NCBI GenBank assembly: GCA_037976565.1
Contig: CP137683.1
Coordinates: forward strand, 11,459,665-11,523,664
DNA length: 64,000 bases
Direction of reading: 5' to 3'
From: Mesocentrotus franciscanus
Taxonomy: Eukaryota; Echinodermata; Echinoidea; Camarodonta; Strongylocentrotidae
Shown here: positions 33,721 through 42,993 of the stretch, one piece after another
Layout: every line of letters starts with the position of its first letter
Position numbering within the stretch: the stretch's first letter is position 1
Program-made: the position numbers and the translations under genes
The notes under the pieces: generated by a model
What the model was told of the DNA's origin: nothing
The model's input: the letters and a program-made list of their open reading frames with translations, nothing else
Databases searched by the model: none

Positions 33721-34001
33721 AAGTAGTAGTAGTAGGAGTAGTAGTAGTAGTAGTAGTATTGTTATCATTGATATAAGTATTAATATTATTATTTCTACTA
33801 TTAAATTTCTTTCTTTGTTTCCTCATCATATTTCAGGCATCAGGCACACTATTGGGCATCATTTGTGGGATGGCATTTATCAACCTCATAGCATTCATCA
33901 CAGCACTAACAGGGTCTGTCTATTGCTGCAGGGGATTAGAATTTTGTGTCTGCGAATACTGTGTGTGTCCCACATGTAATGTGATGTCGTATGTCCTTTA
34001 A
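29009..34001 (+). CDS. Four-transmembrane MS4A/CD20-like protein, 5' end missing
   Basis: Four phase-0 exons (29009-29152, 31721-31777, 32353-32460, 33837-34001) join into at least 157 codons ending in TAA. Each exon encodes one hydrophobic helix. Helix 1 follows K-Y-N-V-C-G-A-I-T-T-G-I; helices 1 and 2 are separated by a loop ending L-L-Y-A-E-M-A; helix 3 is rich in Ile/Leu/Cys; helix 4 is followed by a cysteine-rich tail (C-C-R-G, C-V-C-E-Y-C-V-C, P-T-C) likely to be palmitoylated. The small size, tight loops, G-A-I at the first helix and one helix per exon resemble the MS4A/CD20-like family of membrane proteins. The N-terminal exon was not found. A poly(A) signal (AATAAA) is at 34249. Confidence 0.75.
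29637..29828. mobile_element. Short MITE family M2, copy 2
   Basis: The ends TTTAAAGCCCCTCTGCACT and AGTACAGTGGGGCTTTAAA are complementary, with TTAA at each border. The body matches 18109-18302, with a small local duplication (GGATTAGAGGGATTAG). Confidence 0.8.
29829..30548. other. Intron portion, no recognised content
   Basis: Intron 1 of the four-TM gene. GTGTGTGTGGCGGGGAGGGG (30121) is a G-rich tract. No domain seen. Confidence 0.45.
30549..31084. mobile_element. MITE, TTAA-bounded, copy 3 of 3
   Basis: This 536-bp element has TTAA borders, with AAAGGTAGTCTATGTCCCAT at the left end and its diverged complement at the right. Same orientation as copy 2. Confidence 0.82.
31090..31665 (-). 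pseudogene. LINE reverse transcriptase C-terminal remnant
   Basis: The minus-strand frame reads L-L-Y-G-A-E-S-W-G-C-Y-R-R-H-I-K-A-L-E-S-F-H-Q-R-H. After the foldback insertion at 31399-31532 it continues R-S-M-M-G-R-H-W-Q-D-K-V-T-N-N-E-V-L and G-L-N-S-M-E. These are standard C-terminal motifs of endonuclease/reverse-transcriptase LINE proteins. Stops and frameshifts follow. It lies in intron 1 of the four-TM gene. Confidence 0.8.
31399..31532. mobile_element. 134-bp foldback MITE inside the LINE remnant
   Basis: Arms of 49 bp (31405-31453 and 31478-31526) differ at 3 positions and are extended outward by GGGCA/TGCCC, with a 24-base loop. Removing it rejoins Q-R-H to R-S-M-M in the LINE frame, so it is an insertion. 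Confidence 0.85.
31721..31777 (+). CDS. Four-TM protein, 57-bp exon with helix 2
   Basis: The acceptor GTATTTTCAG and donor GTAAGT enclose V-F-L-L-T-A-I-L-A-L-S-S-M-C-K-N-T-C-M, only 19 codons, in phase 0. It is hydrophobic throughout its first two thirds. Confidence 0.7.
32353..32460 (+). CDS. Four-TM protein, exon with helix 3
   Basis: Acceptor TATATCTAG and donor GTAAGT. I-V-I-S-M-I-A-C-I-I-S-T-L-L is followed by a membrane-exit segment (Y-Y-S-S-Q-I-Y-K-V-L-Y) and an acidic turn, G-E-G-P-E. Phase 0, 36 codons. Confidence 0.75.
32655..32885. repeat. Inverted minisatellite, GACAACTACCCCCTAG units
   Basis: Copies of GGACAACTACCCCCTAG and ACAACCACCC run one way up to about 32750. After a spacer (GAAGAATACTTCCC) the complementary GGGGTAGTTGTCCTAG units run to 32885. 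The whole forms an imperfect foldback of 16-17-bp repeats. Confidence 0.85.
33120..33410. mobile_element. Two abutting tRNA-derived SINE pieces in opposite orientation
   Basis: On the minus strand, 33250-33150 reads GTGGGTAAGTCACCGGACTG followed by GGATCGATTCCCGGCA, an A-box/B-box arrangement. From about 33243 on the plus strand, the body AAGACATTAATCCACATTCC and GGTGTAAATGGGCACC matches the SINE at 26060. Confidence 0.55.
33413..33800. repeat. Trinucleotide microsatellite (ATT/AGT)
   Basis: About 390 bp of ATT, AGT and ATC triplets lie in the last intron of the four-TM gene, ending about 40 bp before its final exon. Confidence 0.95.
33837..34001 (+). CDS. Four-TM protein, last exon with helix 4 and Cys-rich tail
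   Basis: The acceptor ATATTTCAG opens A-S-G-T-L-L-G-I-I-C-G, helix 4 (A-F-I-N-L-I-A-F-I-T-A-L-T-G), then C-C-R-G-L-E-F-C-V-C-E-Y-C-V-C, and stops with TAA at 33999-34001. Confidence 0.78.
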   Translation, partial: ASGTLLGIICGMAFINLIAFITALTGSVYCCRGLEFCVCEYCVCPTCNVMSYVL

Positions 34002-34248
34002 ATCAAGGAGGATAGGATTTTAGAGCTCCATGGTTGAATGAAATTGAAATGGTTTACAAAAAAAATTCATCGCGGCCAAAGGGCAAATTGCAAAATATTT
34101 TATAGATTGAAAATATACATGCAATCCTGACAATCATAACATATAGGTATACACAAACAATAATAGGAGAACATACTAATGAAAATGATGGGTATTTAAC
34201 AAGACATGTGGGGAGTTGGGTAAAATATGTTTTATAATTGAATCGAAA

Positions 34249-34254
34249 AATAAA
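34249..34254 (+). terminator. Poly(A) signal AATAAA
   Basis: The first AATAAA lies 248 bp after the stop codon of the four-TM gene, a normal 3' UTR distance. Confidence 0.5.
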
Positions 34255-34540
34255 GGTGTAGGCATAAAAATGAAATTGGTGTACTTTCTAATCACAAATC
34301 ATAGTTTTTCCTTGGGATTAAAGGAATGATATAAAAATAATACACAGCTTTAAGGGCATTAGTAACAATTATCCCCACAAGGAGGAACAGTCTAACACGC
34401 CCGAAGGTACCGAGTGTGGGTAATTTTACTGATGCTCGAAAAAAATGATGTGTAATATTTGTTTTATAAGATGTTGTTTTATTTGTTTCATAAAAATGAC
34501 GTTTTATAATATGGTTTTACTAATGACCGGTCATTAGCAT

Positions 34541-34960
34541 TTATTATATACCTCACTTAAGAAATCCAGCCATCTGATTGGTCGAAATTGCATTCGTTCT
34601 TTTAACCATTCCTGTAAATAAACGAAAAATGCCAAACCCATGTAATAGTTCTAGGGTAAAATCCCGGCAAAATTCCAGTTACCGGGAAATTAGTTCAGTC
34701 TTGCTGAAATACCCATTGGTTTACGTGTTAAAATTGTCTTTGTGCGAGAGCGGACACCTTACATTATTGTGTGCGATGATTTAGTCGCTACATTTTAGGT
34801 TTGTTAATTGCTTGAAAATTTCAGTCATTTTGCCAGCAAAGATTAACAGACAGTGTCTCAGATTTTCTGTGATGTTTTAACCAATCTTTACTCAATAAAA
34901 GGCTAAGGTAAGAATTCTTGGTAGATTATTGTGATAATTCGTACGATCGGTGAAAAGTCT
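34541..34960. repeat. Dispersed repeat family R1, copy 3
   Basis: TATATACCTCACTTAAGAAA, CATCTGATTGGTCGAAATTG, GTTTACGTGTTAAAA and GCGAGAGCGGACACC occur in the same order as in copies 1 and 2. The copy diverges after about 34800. Confidence 0.75.
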
Positions 34961-35044
34961 TCCTGGTCATAGCGACTGCTTTAATACTCGAGGACTGGCT
35001 GTTTCTATACTGGCTCGCGAAAAAGTTGAATCCCCTGCCATCAC

Positions 35045-35655
35045 CCCGTCGAGAACAGTACAATGAATCGTCTTCTTTCTCTAATAATTTAATGAAACGT
35101 CAAAGCTTCCGCGCTACGCGCGAGAGGGTGGAAACTGAATTCAGACAAGGATTAAGAGTCGAGAACGGTACAACGAATCGTCTTCTTTTAAAATAATTTA
35201 ATGAAACGTCAAAGCTTCCGCGCTTCGCGCGGGAGGGGGAACTGAATTCAAACAAGGATTAAGAGTCGAGAACGGTACAATGAATCGTCTTCTTTCTCTA
35301 ATAATTTAATGAAACGACAAAGCTTCCGCGCTTCGCGCGAGAGGGGGGGGGAAATGAATTCAAACAAGGATTAAGAGTCGTGAACAGTACAATGAATCGT
35401 CTTCTTTCTCTAATAATTTAATGAAACGTCAAAGCTTCCGCGCTACGCGCGAGAGGGTGGAAACTGAATTCAGACAAGGATTAAGAGTCGAGAACGGTAC
35501 AATGAATCCTCTTCGTTCCCTAATAATTTAATGCAACGTCAAAGCTTCCACACTTCGCGCGGGAGGGGGGACTGAATACAGACAAGGATTAAGTGGAGTC
35601 GAGAACGGTACAACGAATCGTCTTCTTTCTCTATAATTTAATGAAACGTCAAAGA
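35045..35655. repeat. 110-bp tandem array, six copies
   Basis: GAGAAC(A/G)GTACAA begins units at 35051, 35161, 35268, 35380, 35490 and 35601. Each contains ATAATTTAATGAAACGTCAA and GCTTCCGCGC(T)TCGCGCG, a small hairpin next to a purine tract of variable G length. Confidence 0.9.
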
Positions 35656-35796
35656 TAAAAAAGACAATAAATGAACCGGTCACCAATGAAAGTACATGCC
35701 GTGAAACAGCATAACTAGAGAGAGTGTGTGTGTGTAGCAACATAACGTTGTATAACTTTGAAAGTAACTGTAAAGGTGACATGTATTGTGTCCCCC

Positions 35797-35928
35797 CATG
35801 CTCAAACTCGGATTGACGCCCTTGCCTCTCGCGAGCTTTTTCGTCCGGACGGGGTACATCTTTCAGATGCTGGGACATACTTCTTTATCCTGGACATTGC
35901 TAAGAGGTTCAGAAGTACATTTAAGTAG
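35797..35928 (+). pseudogene. SGNH-hydrolase-like C-terminal fragment
   Basis: The frame reads L-F-R-P-D-G-V-H-L-S-D-A-G-T-Y-F-F and ends K-R-F-R-S-T-F-K with TAG. D-G-V-H-L-S matches the Asp-x-x-His catalytic block of SGNH/GDSL hydrolases. Such domains occur in invertebrate retroelements. No upstream Gly-Asp-Ser or Gly-x-Asn block was found, so this is a remnant. Confidence 0.5.
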
Positions 35929-36792
35929 TGGTCACGCCCACTCCCATGCAGATCGGCACGGACGAGTTGCGGTTTATAGTTTTTAACGAGCACTTGCCGT
36001 TCCTATATTTGTGTACGCCCATTTGATTTTTATTGTGTCTTACCTTCAAACGTTAAATATAGATGTTTTAATGAATGTATATTTTTATCCGGTGAATGAG
36101 CAAAGAATTAACAAAGGTAGTCCATAAACGTATATAATAATAATGATAATGCTATTAGTATTTATTCAATAATCATCATCGCAGCTTGAGAGCTGAATTG
36201 CAAATGACTTTACAATAAAAAGTGCATGAACTTAATTAATTACAAATGGCGTAAAACATAAACAAAATATTTCCTCATAATAATAACAATAGAAATATTA
36301 CATTAGAACAGGAAAAATGTATCTATTCCAAATTAGGCTTGAAAGGGAAGTTGAAAGGGAGAAGGTGAGTTCTTAGATAATAATTAAGTATAAATAATCA
36401 AGGTAGGATAAATGTTGTAGATTACAGAAATAGTTCGAGGAAGTAACATATTGTATTGAAAGTGTGACGGTAACAAATGGAAATCATAATACCGAACGTA
36501 AACAAAAGAGCGTCAAAGGTGACCATTAATAAATTGTAACGCTTTGAGTCATGGCAAAATCAGGTTCCGTGAAAAGCTTGTTTATGTTTTGAGTGGGAAA
36601 CAGATATTGATGCAAATATATGTATATATCAATTCCTCGAACAAGGGTGGAAATAGGGTCCCTTAAGCCTAGAGCCCTTATGAGTTTCACCGCTAAAAGG
36701 CTTTGTTAATATGTTATGCATTGGGCCTGATGAGATTTATCGAGGGCTCGCTTGCGTCATAGTCTCCCCACAATGTTTATACTTATGCAGTG
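35929..36792. other. Non-coding, no recognised content
   Basis: AT-rich sequence without repeats shared within the window. Confidence 0.45.
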
Positions 36793-37239
36793 TTAGGCCT
36801 TTAACAAAAAAAAAAAAGATGTTGTATTGCCCTTTGCGACCGACCCCAAAATCTGAAAATCTACGGTCGGCTTAAAAAAAAAAGTATTTTGTTTGTTTAA
36901 ATGGGATATAAATGCATAAAATCATCAAATTATTCCCAAATTCTCACTCGTCTTCTGCCCTAGTTTCAAAAGCGTGCTAGCGTAAACATGCAAGAATACC
37001 CTGGCCTTGTGTACGTGTATATACCATGCACTGCACCAGCTAGAAACCAGGGAGATTTGGGCGACGTTCCCGGTTTTGAATTTTTTGGGCGACGGTCGCT
37101 GTTTAAAGTTTTCTACGGAAACACTCACGACACTTTATTCATGACATATTTTGAAGGCACTAAGAGTTAAAAAAAAATTCCGACCGACCGACCCATGTTT
37201 TGGCACCTAAAGGGCAATACAACATCTTTTTTTAGGCCT
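36793..37239. mobile_element. MITE with 8-bp target-site duplication
   Basis: The duplication TTAGGCCT (36793-36800 and 37232-37239) brackets about 430 bp whose ends carry complementary AAAAAAAGATGTTGTATTGC / GCAATACAACATC. An 8-bp duplication is typical of hAT-type transposition. The interior has GACCGACCGACC and short A-runs but no coding region. Confidence 0.82.
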
Positions 37240-39410
37240 GATCTCAGTTTAGGGTGGTTATTGGTGGCGGTTATAAGTAAGGTTTATAACATTATGGAGT
37301 AATGCAAGTTTAGGGAGATATGTCTGGATTCCGGCTAGTCAATACAGCATGGCATGATTTTATGTTTCGATAGGTTTTTATTCTCTTCTCTCATTAAGAA
37401 AATTGTACATAATTTATAACATTATATACAAAGTTACAAATAATCTTCACATAGGCCGAAATAAATTTGCAAGTGAACTTTAACATTTCCATACAAGGTT
37501 ACACATAATTCCCCCCCCCCTTCACCAGGGTTATTTTATTAAACAATATCGTTCACATATGTATACAAGAAGAGATATATACATGCACAATTTCAAAGTG
37601 ATATTCTTGGCCATTCAAAATATGACAAGAACATACATTTATAGATGTTACAAATTGCATTTATATCACAGATTTACTTGGCAAAATAATTTAGAAGAAA
37701 TAAACAATCAGAAACACTTTGCAAAAAGTAACCACTTTTTCATAAATTTCTTTTCTTTCTGATTTGCTTTACACATATACTTTTCCATGTCATAATAACA
37801 CTTAATAGGTACATTATTACAGGACAGCCAATTCTCAAGTTTTGACCATATTTCGTTTTAATAAATACAGTAACAAAATATATGTATAATCGTTTCTTCA
37901 CTGTTATTACAGAATGTACATAGGTTATCTGTAACTAAATTAAATCTTAACAGAGCATCTTTCATATAAAGAATTCTACTCAATATCCTGAACTAAAACC
38001 ACCTCATGTTTACATCGACAGTTGAATAAAAGGGAAGTAGGTAATTAGAACTCCATACGGTATTGTCAAGTCAAACTCATGTTTCCACTTTGTAAGACTT
38101 TTACATTCCTTTATCTTATGCTTCATTAAAGAACGATAGATATAAGCACAACCCTTTTTCACTTTTATTATTAATAACACTGCTTACAAATAAATGTTCA
38201 TATAAAATATATTTGCAAATGAAGTTACACATTTACAGATTCACATAAACAAAATTATATTTTCACATTTTAAACAAGTCGCAAATAAAGTTTTTAAAAT
38301 TTCCTCGATCAGCTTAAATTTCCAATTATATCTTTGCTTTTCCACAATATTTTTTTTCTTCTCAAAATTTCCTTCAGAGAGAAAAAATGGTTATGATAAA
38401 AAAGAAAAGAAAAAGAAGAAGATATATAATAAATGAAAAAAAAGAGAAAGAGAACACCTACTGCCCTTCACCCCACACAACACTAAAACACATGATAACA
38501 AGTACAACATTATACAAAAAAAACACCCACCCACACACACACAGAACGAACAAACAAACAAAAGAAAAAGAAAATAAATGATATCGCTTATCGATAGTAT
38601 TATGTAACTTTACAGTAGTTTACACTAGAACTAGGCGTTAGTTGCCTGCAGGTTGCCTGCGGTACCCGGATATATGGTTTCCGTAGTGTTTATACATTCG
38701 TGGTTGGTAATTAGTTGGCTTCAATGATTGGTGAGAATTTTCATCTCGAGCTGAATATACAGTGAAACCGTGTTCTTGGCGACGAGCTATTTAATTTGCT
38801 CGTTGGCGGAATTCATCAGTTTGGGCCTACATCACACTTACATATATTAGCAGGAAATTATATTATCATTCGTAAGACAAGTAATTTCAGGAGCCTCGCT
38901 CGATTTTACATGGAGGGAAGTGATGGGGCCCGGTTGGGAACACTTTTGCTGGATTCGTTGATGAGAGCTGGGAATGGGTGGTGCATCCGGGTTAAATAAA
39001 ACACTTCCCCGTCTGATCGGGCATTCCTGACGGCTAGCAAGGGGTGCTCGTGGCAATGCAGAGGGACATTCGTTTACGAGAAGGGTTTATCTAGCCGTGG
39101 GTTTAACCCTTCTCTGGCTACGCTTGGATTTCACATATTTTGATTTTAAGGTTTATGTATGGGGTGCAGATTACATTTATTCACATGATTCCTCATTTTT
39201 CAACATAGATTCGAGCACTAGTTCTGTAATTGGGTTGGATACTCAAATCTCTGTGTAATACAATTTTAATATTGGTGTGAATTCATGTACCGCCATGGTA
39301 AAATGATACATGTAGAAATGACAGTAACCAATGTTAAATAAAAGCCATAATTCGAACGGTTTGTCGATTCCTCATTTATCAGCCGTGAATAAATAACTAA
39401 TAAAAATAAG
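37240..39410. other. AT-rich non-coding
   Basis: I see no gene. A CCCCCCCCCC run lies at about 37511 and an A/AG-rich stretch with (AC)n at 38380-38580. The block 38640-39360 has higher GC and may be an old mobile-element remnant, but I could not assign it. Confidence 0.45.
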
Positions 39411-39805
39411 TATTTAGAAATATATATTTTTGTATTTATATCATTCTCAGTACATGTATTTAATTTAATTTCATTTCATTTATTTCACTCTCTTTTAAAA
39501 AACATCAGAAGTATATACATGTTCGTTCATTATCAACATAAGATAAAAGGAAGTGGGGAATCATGAAAGCCAAAATTGGCTTGATGAGAATGATCCCCAA
39601 ATACACAATAATATCAAGAAATCCACTTTGCATTTTACATACGTGATCTAATTTGGATTTTAGGGGTTTAACTTTTCATGCTCGGATTTAAATACACCAA
39701 GTCGATCTTTATCTGTAATGCTTAAACCTTTATGTATAGGCTTCAGCTTTCGATTCTGTGACATAATACTTATATGATATTGATAACGATGATAATAATA
39801 ATAAT
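39411..39805. repeat. Dispersed repeat R2, copy 2
   Basis: Matches 22470-22730, but is split by about 110 bp of extra sequence (39456-39600 region). It ends in TATGATATTGATAACGATGA followed by only a few ATA triplets, where copy 1 has a 730-bp microsatellite. Confidence 0.8.
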
Positions 39806-39819
39806 TGTAACTAGAAATG

Positions 39820-41925
39820 TAATTCGTCATGAGGACGAATTAGGTGGTCTGTTATGTAATCTGAATAACTGATCTTGTAGAAAATTGTCTTAGCTACAAC
39901 ATATCAAAATTTCGAAGAAAATCGATCCATATTTACAGAGATACAATCAATTTTCCATAAATATGCTGACGTCATAATATGCAAATTCGTATTTTTAGTT
40001 CCAAGGCCAAAGGGCAAAGGGCAGAGCTATAGAAAATTAAGGAACATTACAAGACATAATAGAAGGAGAACGAGAACCAGAGGCGGGAGAGGTAGAGGGT
40101 GAGAGAGAAGAAAAAGAGAAGGGCAGAGGCAGAGGGAGACAGAGCAAGAGAATAAGAGGGAGGCAAGGCAAGAGGTCGAGGTAGAGGGAGGCAGAGAGAG
40201 AGAGAGAGGCTAAAAGAGTAGAGATATATATATGCAGAGACAGAGCAAGAGAAGGAGAGGGGCAAAATAAGAGAGGAGAAGGGAAACAGAGCAAGAGAGA
40301 GGAGAAAGAGAGAGATGCAATGGAGAACGATGCATTCAATATATCCAGCATATAAATAGAATTTAATATAGAGAAAGAGAGAAGTATAAACAAGTAAACA
40401 ATTCTATGTCCACAGGAGAGACGTTAACATGCATATACCTTGGGCTGAATAACTGGAAAAAGTAAAAACGTCTGGGAAGGAGACTAGCAAGGTGATTTGA
40501 TATTGTAGCAGAGTTGGGAGATAAACCCTATATTAGGTTTAATACCAGATTTCCCATAGGGTTGTACTCAAACGATTGACATTCTTCTCCCATAGATATA
40601 ACACGCAAAATTAGGCATTTTATTACATTGTTTGTGATTGTATATGATAATATGTTATAATAGTCGAAGAAGATCATAAAATCAAATCTAAAACGACGGC
40701 AAAAAAAAAAAAAAAAATGACCCACCAGGAATCGAACTTGGGTCGCCGGAATGGGAGGCAAGTGCTATGACCACTATACCAAAATAATCCACATAGACAT
40801 TACACGTGAACGGAAAATGGAATTCTCAAATCTCACTTTGCAAGTGAAATATGAGCATGATCCCGGCATCTGATCGAAAAATAAAGGGCACATTTGTGAT
40901 AGCTTATTGTCTCAGCTACAACATACTCAAAGCTCAGCAAAAACAAAACTAAAACGACGGAGATATTGCTCGCGAAAGACGGGAATGTAGAATCCAGTTT
41001 TGAGAAAAAGTCATGTCCCATAGAGAATACACGCAAAATGTGAAAAATTGACATGCCTCCTTTAATCGCAAAAATACGCCATGATGCCTTTGTCAAAATG
41101 AAAAATCGTGGTGACTGCATTTGTAGAGAATTGTCTCAGCTAGAACATATCAAAATTGGAAGAAAATCAATCAATATTTACAGAGATACAATCAATTTTC
41201 CAAAAATATGCTGACGTCATAATATGCAAATTGAAATTTTGAGTTCGGAGGCCATTATGATGACGTCATGAGTTAATTGAGGGTCAAATGAGACATGAAA
41301 TCATATCTCCGACTCATAATCTATCCAAATATGAAAAAATTGGGGTCCCATCTATTCTGAAGAGTTACAATGAATTTTGTATAGGCATGTTTTTGCCCAT
41401 ATATGCTATGTATTACAAGAGCTCGCGTGCACGGACATGTTTCTTGAACGGACGCTCATTGCGTTATTACTGGTCAGAAAAAGGTGAACAAGGTATCAAA
41501 ATGCTTGGGAAAATGTGCCAAATACGATGACAGAGAAAATTCGACGATTCTATGTTGCAAAATGCCAGTACGTGCGAAAACGGGCGCGCATGCGCGTGTG
41601 CGCGTTTTTTTGCGAAATGCTTAAAATGGCCTAAAATGTATCCATGCCCGCGCGTTTTTTGGCCTGAAATTGACCGGACGGATATTGACCTTAATCATGA
41701 TAAATATGAATGAGAAACGACTTTTCGTTATGAAGATATGATCATGAGTAGATTTTCAGAAAATTTCACAAAATGGCGCCTAGATGACGTCATCAGTCAA
41801 GGTCAAGGTTGAAAACCTTATTTTGCTTTGTCCATATACCTATACATATGTGTGCGAAATTTCAAGTCATTTGATCGAGCCATTTTCAAGTTATCTTACA
41901 CACAAAAAGTGCTTGGAAATAAATA
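39820..41925. repeat. Dispersed repeat R3, copy 1 (with GA-rich block)
   Basis: Contains blocks shared with 53103-53910: ATACCTTGGGCTGAATAACT, TATGCTGACGTCATAATATG and TATATGCTATGTATTACAAG. The block CAAAATTNGAAGAAAATC...GACGTCATAATATGCAAATT appears twice inside (39905-39985 and 41148-41235). A GA-rich tract occupies 40060-40390. No protein domain was recognised. Confidence 0.75.
40717..40787 (-). ncRNA. tRNA-Gly-like sequence (pseudo-tRNA or SINE head)
   Basis: The minus strand reads GGTATAGTGGTCATAGCACT, then anticodon-loop text TGCCTCCCATT, then CAAGTTCGATTCCTGG. A and B boxes are good and the T-arm forms with one mismatch, but I see no matching acceptor stem. Probably a SINE head rather than a working tRNA gene. 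Confidence 0.45.
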
Positions 41926-41929
41926 AAAA

Positions 41930-42250
41930 AATAATAATAAATAAATAAATAATAAAGGCAATTTTAACGAAATTATAAGGTGGTCTGTATTACTTACAGC
42001 CCACCTAATAAATAAAGGCAATTCTAACGAAATTATGATGTGGTCTGTATTACTTACAGCCCACCTAATAAAGGCAATTCTAACGAAAACATAAGGTGGT
42101 CTGTATTATATACAGCCCACCTGATAAATAAATAAATAAAGGCAATTCTAACGAAATTATGAGGTGGTCTGTATTACTTACAGCCCACCTAATAAAAATC
42201 TTGACGAAATTAATAGGTGATACGTATAACTACGTACGTATCACCTAACT
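41930..42250. repeat. Tandem hairpin units (AGGTGGTCTGTA...TACAGCCCACCT)
   Basis: Four units of about 55-75 bp each carry a short stem AGGTGG(T)CTGTA / TACAGCCCACCT and AAAGGCAATTCTAACGAAA. They are followed by a related hairpin, TAGGTGATACGTA / TACGTATCACCTA (42211-42248). Confidence 0.8.
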
Positions 42251-42990
42251 AGACTTGAATTCGTCACTTAGACGAATTAGGTGATACGTATGCTAATGTT
42301 TTACATAAATAATGAAGAATGCCTTTTTACGATTTCATAGTATCTTATAAAATAATCCTCCCGTTATGGTCTATCCATATATCAAGTTTCAACTGTGTAG
42401 CATTGATCATTATGGATCTATGGAAGATAGATTGAGACAATATGACCATTGACCCTGTACAATAACCAGTTACACCTTTGACTCTATTTGACATAATGAT
42501 GAATGCATTTTCACAATTTGATCTTATTTCATGAAATACTCCACCCGTCATGTTCTACCTATATGTCAAGTTTCATCTTAATATCCATGTTATCATTGTC
42601 TTATGGTTCACAATGGGAGGGTACCCATTGAAGGTAAATTAATAAAATAGATTTACCCTAAATATAATTAAACCTACCTTATGATGAATTTTGCGTCCTT
42701 TGGAACAAAACTAAAATGCTGATCCAATTTGTGTACGCTTGAGCACTTGGTACAATTCGCTATGACACCCATTAAAACACGATGACGGCACACTTCCGCG
42801 GGACGTTTAGAATGTTACTGCGATCTTTTTAGCTCGTGCATGTAAAAACTTTGATTTGGACTCGTCGTCTTTGACCAACATCTTCTTACTTAATTTTTTA
42901 CTATATATGGGGCTATTGTCTATTTTAATGTAATCATTATCCCATAAAGGTTGGCAGGAAATGTTATCACAATGCGTGGACAAGAGTGTT
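42251..42990. other. Non-coding, no recognised content
   Basis: Two related TATGGTCTA/CATGTTCTAC...ATATCAAGTTTCA blocks (42365 and 42551) suggest more R3-type repeat. Otherwise nothing recognised. Confidence 0.4.
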
Positions 42991-42993
42991 CTA

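Noticed and set aside
33409..33829. 119- and 87-codon minus-strand frames
   Set aside because: Same artefact of an ATT/AGT microsatellite.
38796..38999. 67-codon plus-strand frame
   Set aside because: No recognisable motif; the opposite strand has an equally long frame, so neither is supported.
40037..40393. 118-codon minus-strand frame rich in Ser/Leu/Pro
   Set aside because: It is the complement of a GA-rich tract.
40717..40787. Functional tRNA-Gly gene
   Set aside because: A and B boxes and T-arm are present but no acceptor stem pairs, and it lies in repeat DNA next to an A-run; called a tRNA-like SINE head instead.
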